From: Tunicatimonas pelagia
GTDB taxonomy: Bacteria; Bacteroidota; Bacteroidia; Cytophagales; Cyclobacteriaceae
Direction: 5' to 3'
Assembly: GCF_030506325.1 (NCBI RefSeq)
Contig: NZ_CP120683.1
Span: 310,001-374,000, forward strand
Length of the DNA: 64,000 bases
Shown one piece after another: positions 17,582 to 28,689 of this stretch (position 1 is its first letter; the number at the start of each line of letters is the position of its first letter). The position numbers and the translations under genes are program-made. The notes under the pieces were generated by a model that saw only the letters and a program-made list of their open reading frames with translations, was not told the origin of the DNA and made no database searches.

Positions 17582-20500
17582 TACTGTAAAATCGTTACCT
17601 TCCCTTGGTGCGACTGGCTTCCTGCCTCCAGTTCTATTCGGTAGTAATACGTGCCTGATGGTAGTTTCTCACCGTTGTAAGTTCCATCCCAAGCCGCGTT
17701 GTAAGTATCTGAGAAAAACACTTGATGACCATGACGGTCATACACTTCTACCAATTTTTCCTCAAAGGTATTAATATTTTGTAACTCCCAAGTATCATTA
17801 ATATTATCTCCGTTGGGAGTGAAGCCCGTAGGAATTACCAAGCTACAATCAACCACATTTACTGGAACCGTAGCACTTGCTTGAATACCGTTAGCATCGG
17901 TAATAGTCACCTGATAGTTGGCCGTTTCAACCGGATTAACCACCGCAGATTCAGTTGCATCACCCAAGCCACAATTTGTTTGATCGCAATTCCATTGATA
18001 GGTAAACGGTGCGGTGCCTCCATCAGCAACAGCAGTGAGCGTCACTGACTCACCTAGGCATACCTCTTCGGCCTCGGTAGACAGTGTTACCGAGAGCAAT
18101 TTGATAGTAAAAGAAACCGTGGCTGCTTCTTGGGCAAACTTACTACCGTCCGTTGCATTCCACACAAACTGATCAGAGGCCACTTCGTTAGACGAAATTT
18201 GGTAGCTCAACTGGGGGATATCAGCTCGCGTAATGAGCAACCCCTCTCCTACCACTTGTTCTTCAGTAATCACTTCATTGTTAAAAACTAGCTGACCACT
18301 TTCCGGTAGTGCTGTGATACGAATGGTTGTGAAACCACCTTCCCCAGGAAAGTCATCGACATCGGTGTATGCTTCTAAGAAAATACTTTCGGTAAAAGGA
18401 AATGACTGTCCGCTATTAATTTCTAAGGAAATATTAGAAACCTGCGGTGGTTGGTTAACCCCTACACGAATATTTATCGTGCCATTAACCGTAAAACTTC
18501 CCGATAGGTTAGAGGGGGAATCGGTTAGCGCAATAACTAATGAATCTTCATCCGATATTTCTGACGCAGGCAAGTAAGCAATCTCCGGTAAGATTCGTGC
18601 CAAATCGTCTGGGGTACTTTCCACCTGAATACGCTTGCCACCATTTTCGCCAGACTCTAATACCGAAACCTCATTCTCTACTGAAGCACTAGGTACCAAA
18701 GTCCCGTTAGTAACTGATAGTGTAAGTAGCAGCACATCGTTATCAGTATCTGAAAGCGTTATATCGGATAGTGCCAGTGCAGTATTTTCTTGCACTAGCA
18801 ATTGGTTCGGAGTTAGCAGTATAGGAGCATCATTAACCGATAATACTTCAATGTTTACAGTGGCTGCGTTGGCACCGCCGGGCACATCCCAACGAAATTC
18901 ATCACTACCATTAAACCCTTCAGTGGGTGAGTAGGTAATGCTGGCCACAGTAGCAAAATCTACCAGAAAACCCGGAAGCCCCTGAGAGATACTGGCTAAG
19001 ATAACTTCACTGGTAATAACTTGTCCATCGACGGTCAACACACCCTCCAAAGGGCCAGATACTAAGTATATTTGATTCGGAAAATCATCATCGGCATCTT
19101 CGTGATTGGTTTCAAAGTCGGTTGCCACTAGCGTTCGGCTATCATCTTCTGCCACCTCAACTGAGAAATCAGTAAGTACTGGAGGCACGTTAGGGTTATC
19201 TACTAAAACAAAAATCTGTTCAGCATTACTATCCAGTGCCCCATCGTTAACTACCACCCGAATTTGACGAGCCGACGAAGTGGGATTGATTGTCTTTCTA
19301 TTTCGATAGGTTACATTCCGTAGAATCTCCTGTAGGGCAGCAATGGATAGTGGCCCATTGATGATTAACCTACCTGCCTGATTATTCCACTGATGGTCGG
19401 CACTCGTAAGTAATTCATCTTCCTCTGGCACGTAATTGTTCACAAATGATAGCGTAGCACCACTCAACTCAGGATTGTCTTCATCTTCTACCGTAATATC
19501 TGGCAAAACCTTAACCGGATCGCTGCCTTCAGCAAAAAGAACCTGATCGTCAGTCACCGTGATTTTAGGCGCATCGTTTACATCAGTAATATTAATGGTA
19601 AGACTCTGAGTGATACTTCCTTCGCCTAAAGCCTGTACCTGAATGGTATAAGAGTCTCTCTCCTCCCGATTAAATACCGCATTAGTCCGCAGTTGACTAC
19701 CAACCAGTCTGAACAGACCATTATCATCTCTATCCCTGATGAGCTGGAAAGTTGGGTTAGCTACCGAACCACCTTCTGCTGAGAACGTTCCTACTGGCGT
19801 ATTGCTTCGTACATTTTCGTTGACTGAATTAGAAGAAAGAAGAATATTGGTGGGTGGTTCTTCAAGATTATTTACGACGACCGTAAACTCTTTGGCGAAA
19901 CTGCCATCAGCTGAGTTTACGGTAACCTCCACTTTCGGTGAAGGGGTTTCTTCAAAGTTGAGGCTACCATTCGTTTTTAGCTGAACCCCATCAATTGTAA
20001 AGAGGTCACTGCCAATTCCTGTCAGGGAAAATGTGAAAGGTGCTTGCCCACCGACTACCCCTAGGTTTCCAACCAAAGCACTCACCTGATTTTCGTTTAC
20101 ATCGAAATCGTCTAACGTAATATCAGTAGGTGCTTCTTCCTGGTTTTCTACGGTAATAGTAAAAGTTTTATCGAGGCCACCATCGTTATTGGCCGTCGCT
20201 CGAACCGTCACCAGCCGAGTGGCTCCTGCTTCAAAATCTAAGCTATCTTTGGTCTTGAGCTGATTCCCATCAATCGTAAATTCGTCATTATCGTTTCCGG
20301 TTCCAACCAGAGAAAATACGACGGGTTCCTCGCCTCCTACTACCCCCAACGTACCTACTAGCGCATCTGCTTGGTTTTCTTGAATAAGCGAGTCACTAAG
20401 TGTGATATCAGCAACAACCTCTACAACAATAATTACTACTTCATCTGTCGCAGTTACCCCTTGGTTATCGGTTACTGTTAGCGTAATCACTGTTTCACCT

Positions 20501-23385
20501 ACTGGTAAAGTAATTGTTGGCGTCTCTCCTATTGCATTATTACCCCCTGGCCAACTCCAAGCGTATGTAAGTGCCTGTCCTTCCGGATCTGATGAACCTG
20601 ACCCGTCTAATACTACTGTTTCATCCCCACTACCATCGCTATCTTCCAACGTTTGATCCTGACCGGCACTGGCTAAGGGTGGCTGATTTGCTGGCTCGTT
20701 AATTACTATAACAACTTCATCGGTAGCCGTAGCACCGGCGGCATCGGTTACCGTCAATGTGATGGTAGTTGTACCTATTGGTAGAATTATGGTAGGATTA
20801 ACGCCGCTCGCGCTTTCACTGTTGGCCCAACTCCAAGTATATGTAGTTATACCTACGTCATCGCTAGAGGCAGAACCATCCAAAGTTACTGACTCATCAT
20901 TGCTTCGATCATTATCTAATAATGTTTGATCAGCGCCTGCATTTGCCACTGGAAGCTGGTTTGCTGGAGCATTTACAGTAACTATTACTTCATCGGTAGC
21001 AGTTGCCCCTTCACTATCACTCACTGTTAAGACGATTGTTGTTATACCTACTGGTAAGCTAATAGTTGGACTTACCCCATTGGCTGACTGATTGGCACCA
21101 TCAGCTAACCAGCTCCAGGTATAGGTTAAAGGCAGATTTTCAGGGTCTGAAGAATCTGAACCATCTAAAGTTACTATTTCATCACCGCTACGGTTACTGT
21201 CTTCTACTACTTTATCAATCCCCGCATTCGCCACCGGAGGTTGGTTTGGTTGCTCATTGACTGTAATCACTACTTCATCGGTAGCTGTAACATTAGCGAC
21301 ATCCGTCACGGTAAGGGTAACTGTTGTAGTACCTACGGGGAGTGTTATTGTAGGATTCACCCCAGTGGCTCCTACCCCCCCTGGCCAGCTCCAAGTGTAG
21401 GCTAAAGGTTGTGCTTCAGGATCAGAGGAAGCTGAACCATCTAGAGTCACTGTTTCATTACCACTACCGTCGGTATCTGTAAACGTTTGATCCGCCCCCG
21501 CATTAGCTGTAGGCGGCTGGTTTAGTGGTGCCTCCACATTAAGTGTAAAGCTCTGCGGATCAGTAAAATTAACATTAGCACCATCAAAAGCACCGTTATC
21601 CTTCAGGGTTACTGAAACATTGGTGCTTCCCGCCTGATTTTCGGCCACTTGGTAGGCAAGCGTACCGTCTGGACTAATGCTCGGCTCTTCTAAAAATAGG
21701 GTTTGATTGTAATCGCCTAAGTCAAAGCTCAGTACCTGCCCGCTTTCATCGGTAGCTTCGGCAGGCCCGGGAGCGATATTCGTAGCAAAATTAGGTACTG
21801 TTTGCCTTTCGCTATTAGCTGCTACGGTTACCAAATTGTTAGCTAGCGTAAACATCGGTGCATCGTTTACCGCAGCCACGGCAACGTTTACTGTTTGTTG
21901 ATAGGTTTGATTAGCTGAAGTAGCCGTAACTGTTAGATCGGCATTGCCATTAAGGTGGGGCTGAGCACTGAGGGAGAGAAAATAGCTACCGTCGGTAAGG
22001 CTAGCCGTTAGTGTAGCAAAACCAAGGTCAGTCGGCTCAACCGAGTAGTTTACCTCTTGGGTAGCATTTACTAAGGTAGCCGTCACTGATTGAGTTTCCG
22101 TAAAGTCCTCATCTACCAAGATACTATCAGTGGATAGTGTAAGCTCCGGAGTTGCGCTCACGGTAATTGTAATTTCACTAGAGTCGGCCGCCCCTAGATT
22201 ATCCGTTACAATTAGCATAGCAGTATAAATACTATCGGTAGAATACATATGGGTAACTACTTGCCCGTTTCCTACGCTACCATCTCCAAAGTCCCAAGCA
22301 TAGGTTACTATCTCTCCTTCTACGCCGTCAGAGGATTGACTGGCATCAAAATTTACGGTGAGCGGAGCGGGTCCGCTGGGAGGAGTGGCTACCGCAACTG
22401 CGGTGGGCAATGCATTCACCGTAATTGTCACTGCATCAAGTCCCTGAGTAAGTTGGTCATCGGTGACTTCTAAGTTGATAGTGAAAATTCCTACGGGTAA
22501 GGTGATTATTGGGGTAGCTCCCGTAACCGATTGAGCCACTCCCCCTTCCGTCCACGTCCAAAGATACGTTAGCGGTTGCATTTCTGGGTCGGAAGAAGAT
22601 AAACCATTTAATGGAACACTGGCTCTACTATTTTCATCGGCAACTGTCACGGTAGTATCTGATCCAGCATTGGCGGTGGGCGGTTGATTTCCAGAATTAT
22701 CTACGGTAATAGTGAAGAATTTTTCAAAAGTTCCATTGCCAACAGCTTGCACCTCAATCGTGTAGCTAGCTTGATCTTCATCATCAAACTCATCACCTAC
22801 AACAAGTTTATTACCATCTAACGTAAAGGCTTCGTCAGCATCATCCAGCAAATTATAAGAAATCTCTACTGGTGCACCGTCAACAACTGAAAATTCCCCT
22901 ACCACATCATCTTCTTCAGCATCCGGGTCTACCAGATTGTTGGATAACAAAATGTCGGTGGGCGGTTCTTCTACATCTAGAATCTTAATGGTAAATGTTC
23001 GCTCATCTAAAGTAGTACCAGCAAGTGAGGCTCTAACGCGAATACTATATTCAACTTGCTCCTCATAATCGAACCCCTGCCTGGGTGTAGCCTGGAGCTG
23101 ACTGTTATTATCTTTCTTTGCGATAAAGAAGAAATTGTTTCCCTCGCTACCTTCTCCTTCCACTAACTCGTAATCGATTAAATTCCCCTGTTCGTCCTCA
23201 AAATCACCGACACCTACATTACCCAAACCTTTGGGTATGGAGTTCTCGCGTATTTCTGTAGACCCCAGTGTAATTTGAAATTGAGCACTAACCGAGTTAA
23301 AAATAGCCAAGACTGATGACTCTAATATAAGAGTACACATCAGCATGAATATTATTCTAAACCACTTATGTGAATTAAGTTTCAA
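17581..23385 (-). CDS. Giant T9SS type B adhesin-like protein with PKD and cadherin repeats
   Basis: A 1934-residue exported protein, the first gene of the T9SS cluster. Order: signal peptide; cadherin-like domains to about 235; one PKD-like and one true PKD domain (YAWDFGDGSVGNGQ near 365); cadherin-like region; four tandem PKD/Ig-like repeats of about 91-95 residues (NQPPxANAGxDQT ... LPVGTTTVTLTV; DNA about 20.4-21.5 kb); three cadherin repeats (ENQVSALVGNLGVVGG type); CSPG-like domains; an Ig domain (YQWNCDQTNC); and the type B CTD (FTPNGDNINDTW). The TTG start at 23385 gives a basic n-region (KLNSHKWFR); an ATG 13 codons later (MLMCTLILE) is an alternative. The last ~190 residues resemble those of the 1100-aa neighbour. 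Probably a cell-surface adhesin; ligand unknown. Confidence 0.83.
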   Translation of the reverse strand: MKLNSHKWFRIIFMLMCTLILESSVLAIFNSVSAQFQITLGSTEIRENSIPKGLGNVGVGDFEDEQGNLIDYELVEGEGSEGNNFFFIAKKDNNSQLQATPRQGFDYEEQVEYSIRVRASLAGTTLDERTFTIKILDVEEPPTDILLSNNLVDPDAEEDDVVGEFSVVDGAPVEISYNLLDDADEAFTLDGNKLVVGDEFDDEDQASYTIEVQAVGNGTFEKFFTITVDNSGNQPPTANAGSDTTVTVADENSRASVPLNGLSSSDPEMQPLTYLWTWTEGGVAQSVTGATPIITLPVGIFTINLEVTDDQLTQGLDAVTITVNALPTAVAVATPPSGPAPLTVNFDASQSSDGVEGEIVTYAWDFGDGSVGNGQVVTHMYSTDSIYTAMLIVTDNLGAADSSEITITVSATPELTLSTDSILVDEDFTETQSVTATLVNATQEVNYSVEPTDLGFATLTASLTDGSYFLSLSAQPHLNGNADLTVTATSANQTYQQTVNVAVAAVNDAPMFTLANNLVTVAANSERQTVPNFATNIAPGPAEATDESGQVLSFDLGDYNQTLFLEEPSISPDGTLAYQVAENQAGSTNVSVTLKDNGAFDGANVNFTDPQSFTLNVEAPLNQPPTANAGADQTFTDTDGSGNETVTLDGSASSDPEAQPLAYTWSWPGGVGATGVNPTITLPVGTTTVTLTVTDVANVTATDEVVITVNEQPNQPPVANAGIDKVVEDSNRSGDEIVTLDGSDSSDPENLPLTYTWSWLADGANQSANGVSPTISLPVGITTIVLTVSDSEGATATDEVIVTVNAPANQLPVANAGADQTLLDNDRSNDESVTLDGSASSDDVGITTYTWSWANSESASGVNPTIILPIGTTTITLTVTDAAGATATDEVVIVINEPANQPPLASAGQDQTLEDSDGSGDETVVLDGSGSSDPEGQALTYAWSWPGGNNAIGETPTITLPVGETVITLTVTDNQGVTATDEVVIIVVEVVADITLSDSLIQENQADALVGTLGVVGGEEPVVFSLVGTGNDNDEFTIDGNQLKTKDSLDFEAGATRLVTVRATANNDGGLDKTFTITVENQEEAPTDITLDDFDVNENQVSALVGNLGVVGGQAPFTFSLTGIGSDLFTIDGVQLKTNGSLNFEETPSPKVEVTVNSADGSFAKEFTVVVNNLEEPPTNILLSSNSVNENVRSNTPVGTFSAEGGSVANPTFQLIRDRDDNGLFRLVGSQLRTNAVFNREERDSYTIQVQALGEGSITQSLTINITDVNDAPKITVTDDQVLFAEGSDPVKVLPDITVEDEDNPELSGATLSFVNNYVPEEDELLTSADHQWNNQAGRLIINGPLSIAALQEILRNVTYRNRKTINPTSSARQIRVVVNDGALDSNAEQIFVLVDNPNVPPVLTDFSVEVAEDDSRTLVATDFETNHEDADDDFPNQIYLVSGPLEGVLTVDGQVITSEVILASISQGLPGFLVDFATVASITYSPTEGFNGSDEFRWDVPGGANAATVNIEVLSVNDAPILLTPNQLLVQENTALALSDITLSDTDNDVLLLTLSVTNGTLVPSASVENEVSVLESGENGGKRIQVESTPDDLARILPEIAYLPASEISDEDSLVIALTDSPSNLSGSFTVNGTINIRVGVNQPPQVSNISLEINSGQSFPFTESIFLEAYTDVDDFPGEGGFTTIRITALPESGQLVFNNEVITEEQVVGEGLLITRADIPQLSYQISSNEVASDQFVWNATDGSKFAQEAATVSFTIKLLSVTLSTEAEEVCLGESVTLTAVADGGTAPFTYQWNCDQTNCGLGDATESAVVNPVETANYQVTITDANGIQASATVPVNVVDCSLVIPTGFTPNGDNINDTWELQNINTFEEKLVEVYDRHGHQVFFSDTYNAAWDGTYNGEKLPSGTYYYRIELEAGSQSHQGKVTILQ
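20400..21530 (-). repeat. Tandem PKD/Ig-like coding repeats, four units of ~275-285 bp
   Basis: On the plus strand the inter-repeat boundary coding for NQPPxANAG recurs near 20679, 20953, 21238 and 21512, giving spacings of about 274, 285 and 274 bases. Units share the segments coding for TLDGSxSSDPE, TYxWSW, TITLPVG and TATDEVVI. The unit length is not constant, so the copies have diverged, but they are similar enough at the DNA level to recombine and change repeat number. Confidence 0.75.
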
Positions 23386-23433
23386 ACCTTAATTATTTAT
23401 AAAATTATATAAAAAATTAATTTATTTATATTT

Positions 23434-23466
23434 CAAATATACGTAAACTATTGATAAAATAACAAA
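23434..23466 (-). promoter_or_regulatory. Bacteroidetes-type promoter of the T9SS cluster
   Basis: On the minus strand: TTTG (23463-23466), 21 bases, TATATTTG (23434-23441). Both elements match the Bacteroidetes consensus TTTG ... TAnnTTTG exactly and the spacing is normal. It predicts transcription starting near 23428, about 43 bases before the TTG start of the giant adhesin gene. The whole intergenic stretch 23386-23811 is AT-rich, holds only this and the divergent pyrG promoter, and shows no other gene. Confidence 0.6.
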
Positions 23467-23781
23467 AAAAATGGCGGAATCTCTATAAAATTTACCATAG
23501 CTAGAGTTCCATTTTTTACTGTATTAAGGCAAATTTTATGCAAAAAAAGTGAAAAATAGTTCTAATCATTAAATAATTAGTTAGCTTTTACTGGTATTGC
23601 AAGTACGTAAGTTTTGGTTCTTTTCGGTAACTTTTTCGGTAGATGTCTTTAGAAAGTGGTTTTCTCACTTCATAAGTACACGAAAAGCCTGTATTCATAC
23701 TATTTTTTTGCCAACCTATTAGCGCACCTACCTAAATTGTAATCTTTATTTGGCTCCCTGCTAATTCTCTAATAAAAATTT

Positions 23782-23789
23782 TACCTTTG
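23782..23789 (+). promoter_or_regulatory. -7 promoter element of pyrG
   Basis: TACCTTTG matches the Bacteroidetes -7 consensus TAnnTTTG exactly and lies 22 bases before the pyrG ATG. A TTTG at 23749-23752 is 29 bases away, longer than the usual 19-21, so the -33 element is not convincing. A leader of only about 16-18 bases is predicted. Confidence 0.5.
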
Positions 23790-23799
23790 TGCCCCGTAA

Positions 23800-25449
<1,650 letters not shown>

Positions 25450-25545
25450 ACGCAAATTAATTTACCTTTTACCCTCATATTTCGAACTTTGGTTCGTCAT
25501 TTAAGTGTATCTAAACGTATTAGCATTTATCGACGCTAACTGTAT

Positions 25546-27411
25546 ATGGATAAGAATCAAGCGATTGGATTCGCTCTACTAGCGCTACTCCTCATTGTAT
25601 ATTTTCAGTTTTTTGCCCCGGAGCCAGTTCCGGTCACCGAATCTGAGACGGTTCAGGAAAAAACTGCTACAGCTAACCCGCAATCACTTACTGAAAGCGA
25701 ATTACCTACGGCCACTCCAGACTCTCTCCCCGACTCCGTACAGAGTGCGGCTAACCGGCAGCGGTTCGGAGCATTTGCGGCGGCGGCTACCGGAGAAGAA
25801 AGGATATTTACCCTGGAGAATGAAAACATGCGCGTCCGTTTCTCCACCCAAGGCGGACGTCCGGTGCAAGTGCAAATGAAAAACTACGAGGCCTACGGCG
25901 GGGGCACAGTAGACCTTCTTTCTCCTGAGACCAGCGAAATACGCTTGGTAGCTCCTACCGCACAAGGTGAAATTGATCTGTATGAGCTATTTTATTCATC
26001 ATCAGCCCGGGACAAGCAAGTAGCCACTGATGACACCACTACCGTAGAATTTGTGGCAAATCTTGAAAACGGGCGAAAAATTCGGCAAACCTACCGCCTG
26101 GCTGGTCAGGGATACGAGTTGTTCTACAACATCAGCGTTGAAAACGCCAGTGGCATTATTCAGGATGAAACGCTCACTTTTATCTGGAATGATGAACTGC
26201 GGGTAGTAGAAAAAGATGGTAAAGAAAGTCGTACTCGAGGCTCGGTAAAATACTTTACCAGCGACCTGGACGATTTTTCCCTACTACAAACTCCCGGCGA
26301 AACCGAAACGGAGCTGATTGAAGAGCCAGTGGTATGGCTCGCCATGAAGCAGCGGTTTTTCACTTCTGGCATTATTGCCGACCAGACGTTTCCGAAGGCA
26401 TTGGTTACCCTAAAAGCACCGCCGGAAGCTTCGGACATTGTGCAAACCATTGGACTGCAAGTACCCACTCCACTTAACAACGGAAACTTTTCGTTCAAAT
26501 ACTACTTTGGACCGAACGATCAACGGGTAATGGAAACCGTGGCCGTCGATTTTGAAGATAATATTGACTGGGGCTATTTCATTGTAAAACCGATCAGTAA
26601 GTACGTAATCTCTCCCCTGTTTCATTTCTTAGAAAGATTCTCTAGCAACTATGGGCTGATTATTGTCATTGTAGTACTTATTCTTAAAACCGCACTCTTT
26701 CCGCTCACCTACAAGTCGTACATCTCTATGGCGAAAATGAAGGTGTTAAAGCCGGAATTAGACGAGTTGAAAGAAAAGCACGGCGACGATATGGCGGCCG
26801 TGCAAAAGGAGCAGATGCAGCTGTATCAGAAAGTAGGCGTCAACCCCATCAGTGGCTGTATTCCGATGGTACTGCAAATGCCCATTTTGCTTTCCATGTT
26901 CTTCTTCTTCCCTAATTCTATTGAATTGCGGCAGGAGCCGTTCTTGTGGACTGATGACTTATCTACCTACGATGCAATTGTAAGCTGGGACGCTCAAATT
27001 CCGCTACTTAGCGAATTTTACGGCAACCATGTTAGTTTATTTGTGCTGCTGATGACGCTATCGCAACTTTTAATTACTTGGTCGAACAGCCAAGCTACCA
27101 GCGTACAAGGCCCCATGAAATCAGTGCAGTACGTCATGCCAGTAATGTTCATGTTTATTCTGAATCAGTTTCCGGCAGCCCTTAGCTTCTACTACTTAGT
27201 TTCTAACTTTGTTACTTTCGGACAGCAGGTAGTCATTCGTCGGTTTGTAGATGATGATAAGATTCGGCAAAAACTGGAAGAGAACAAAAAGAAAAACCGA
27301 AACAAGAAAAAATCAAAATTTCAGTTAAAGTTAGAGGAAGCGATGAAAGCCACCGAGGAAAATAAGCGAAATAAACCTGGTAACCGCGGGGCAGCCCCCC
27401 GTAAGCGCTAA
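25546..27411 (+). CDS. yidC: YidC membrane protein insertase
   Basis: A 621-residue inner-membrane insertase that integrates proteins with or without SecYEG. One N-terminal TM helix (AIGFALLALLLIVYFQFFA, about 5-23) is followed by a large periplasmic beta-sandwich domain (about 90-330). The conserved five-helix core follows (YGLIIVIVVLILKTALFPLTYKSY near 365, MVLQMPILLSMFFFF near 445, VMPVMFMFILNQFPAALSFYYLVSN near 540). The last ~55 residues form a very basic tail (KKKNRNKKKSKFQLKL) that may bind ribosomes. Its gene is 6 bases ahead of ftsX, so the two are likely co-transcribed. Confidence 0.96.
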   Translation: MDKNQAIGFALLALLLIVYFQFFAPEPVPVTESETVQEKTATANPQSLTESELPTATPDSLPDSVQSAANRQRFGAFAAAATGEERIFTLENENMRVRFSTQGGRPVQVQMKNYEAYGGGTVDLLSPETSEIRLVAPTAQGEIDLYELFYSSSARDKQVATDDTTTVEFVANLENGRKIRQTYRLAGQGYELFYNISVENASGIIQDETLTFIWNDELRVVEKDGKESRTRGSVKYFTSDLDDFSLLQTPGETETELIEEPVVWLAMKQRFFTSGIIADQTFPKALVTLKAPPEASDIVQTIGLQVPTPLNNGNFSFKYYFGPNDQRVMETVAVDFEDNIDWGYFIVKPISKYVISPLFHFLERFSSNYGLIIVIVVLILKTALFPLTYKSYISMAKMKVLKPELDELKEKHGDDMAAVQKEQMQLYQKVGVNPISGCIPMVLQMPILLSMFFFFPNSIELRQEPFLWTDDLSTYDAIVSWDAQIPLLSEFYGNHVSLFVLLMTLSQLLITWSNSQATSVQGPMKSVQYVMPVMFMFILNQFPAALSFYYLVSNFVTFGQQVVIRRFVDDDKIRQKLEENKKKNRNKKKSKFQLKLEEAMKATEENKRNKPGNRGAAPRKR

Positions 27412-27417
27412 TTCGGT

Positions 27418-28317
27418 ATGGATGTTACGGAAGTTAAAGTTCGAAGAAAGAAAAAGCTGGGAAGTTACCCCTACGTAAGTGTAGTATTCAGTATTACACT
27501 GGCCCTATTCGTAATTGGCCTCTTCGGATTATTGTTGCTCTACGCCAACAAGCTTACCCAAGTTATTCAGGAAAATGTAGAAATCCAGGTATTTCTCAAC
27601 CAGACCATCTCCCCTAGCGACCGACTTAAGATTCAGAAAACCCTGGCCAATAAAGAGTATATTGAACCCCAAGAAGGGCAGGAAGCGATTATTTTTATCT
27701 CTAAAGAAGAAGCCGCTCAAGAGTTTATTGAAGAAACCGGAGAAGACTTTCGGCAATTTTTAGGAGAAAATCCGCTACGCGATGCCTTTGTCATTCACGT
27801 AAAACCTGAGTACTACGCTCCCCGCGAACTAAGCAAAATCAAACTCGACATTGAACGCCTGCGCGGGGTGTTCGAGGTTGCCTACGTAGAGAGCTTAATT
27901 GATGCTATTAACCGAAACGTAACTAAAATTAGCGTAGTGCTGGTTGGTTTTGCGGTATTGCTCATGATTATTGTTACTATTTTAATTAACAATACTATCC
28001 GGTTAGCCCTGTTTTCCCAGCGTTTCCTGATTCGGAGTATGCAACTGGTTGGAGCCACGGCTTCTTTTATTCAGCGTCCATTTCTTACGCGCTCGTTGCT
28101 TCATGGCATCTTGGGTGGTATATTCGCCGGAGGTTTGCTCTTTGCTATTATTCAGTACGCGCAGCAGCAGATAGATGATTTATCTCAGCTACAAAGTACC
28201 CAAGAGCTAATTGTTTTACTGGTTAGTTTATTAGTATTAGGTGGATTGGTCGGGTTCATTAGCACCTACCGGGCGGTAAAGAAGTATTTGGGCATGTCAT
28301 TAGATCAGCTTTATTAA
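27418..28317 (+). CDS. ftsX: FtsX-like cell-division permease
   Basis: A 299-residue FtsX: cytoplasmic basic N-terminus (MDVTEVKVRRKKKLGSYPYVS), TM1 at about 22-44, a periplasmic domain about 48-170 with NVEIQVFLNQTISPSD, then three further TM helices (starting near 175, 225 and 263). FtsX with the FtsE ATPase transmits signals across the membrane to activate peptidoglycan hydrolases at the division site. FtsE is not encoded nearby, as is common in Bacteroidetes. It begins the conserved phylum block ftsX - DUF3098 - uppP - truB - ribF and lies 6 bases after yidC. Confidence 0.92.
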   Translation: MDVTEVKVRRKKKLGSYPYVSVVFSITLALFVIGLFGLLLLYANKLTQVIQENVEIQVFLNQTISPSDRLKIQKTLANKEYIEPQEGQEAIIFISKEEAAQEFIEETGEDFRQFLGENPLRDAFVIHVKPEYYAPRELSKIKLDIERLRGVFEVAYVESLIDAINRNVTKISVVLVGFAVLLMIIVTILINNTIRLALFSQRFLIRSMQLVGATASFIQRPFLTRSLLHGILGGIFAGGLLFAIIQYAQQQIDDLSQLQSTQELIVLLVSLLVLGGLVGFISTYRAVKKYLGMSLDQLY

Positions 28318-28351
28318 AAAATGTTAAAAAGCATTAGTTCTAGGTGTTATT

Positions 28352-28430
28352 GTGTTATAGTTTTTAGTTTAGGGCTTTGGTCTCAACGTGTTTATACTAT
28401 ACGAATTCTGTAGCCTTAGAACTATAACAC
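28352..28430. repeat. Long-spaced inverted repeat before the DUF3098 gene
   Basis: GTGTTATAGTT (28352-28362) is exactly complementary to AACTATAACAC (28420-28430) across a 57-base spacer, ending 9 bases before the ATG of the DUF3098 gene. In RNA it could form a stem enclosing the leader. Function unknown; there is no T run, so it is not a standard terminator. Confidence 0.4.
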
Positions 28431-28439
28431 TCAAACAAT

Positions 28440-28646
28440 ATGTCAGATAAAAATCTACTTCCGTTCGGAAAGAAAAACTATCGGCTTATGCTGGCTGGTA
28501 TCCTCGTGGTAATTCTTGGCTTCATTCTGATGTCGCTAGATACCGAACCCTACGGTTTTGGTTTTCTGGGAATAACGCTTGGTCCGCTGGTAGTACTAGC
28601 AGGTTTCATTCTAGAATTCTTTGCTATTCTTTCCAAACCGGAGTAA
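28440..28646 (+). CDS. DUF3098 small membrane protein
   Basis: A 68-residue protein with two TM helices (RLMLAGILVVILGFILMSL and FLGITLGPLVVLAGFILEFFAIL) and the family's N-terminal FGKKNYRLM and middle DTEPYGFGFLG. DUF3098 proteins are small inner-membrane proteins of unknown function found mainly in Bacteroidetes between ftsX and uppP. That location suggests an envelope-related job, which is inference only. It lies 43 bases before uppP. Start at the only ATG giving the conserved N-terminus. Confidence 0.85.
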   Translation: MSDKNLLPFGKKNYRLMLAGILVVILGFILMSLDTEPYGFGFLGITLGPLVVLAGFILEFFAILSKPE

Positions 28647-28689
28647 AATTGCACCTCCACCTGACCGACCTACTTAATTTTGACAGTTT

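Noticed and set aside
17406-17774. Plus-strand frames over the adhesin genes (several of 60-210 codons between 14.2 and 22.5 kb)
   Set aside because: They are antisense to long, well-conserved coding repeats and carry Ser/Thr/Val-rich shadow composition without motifs.
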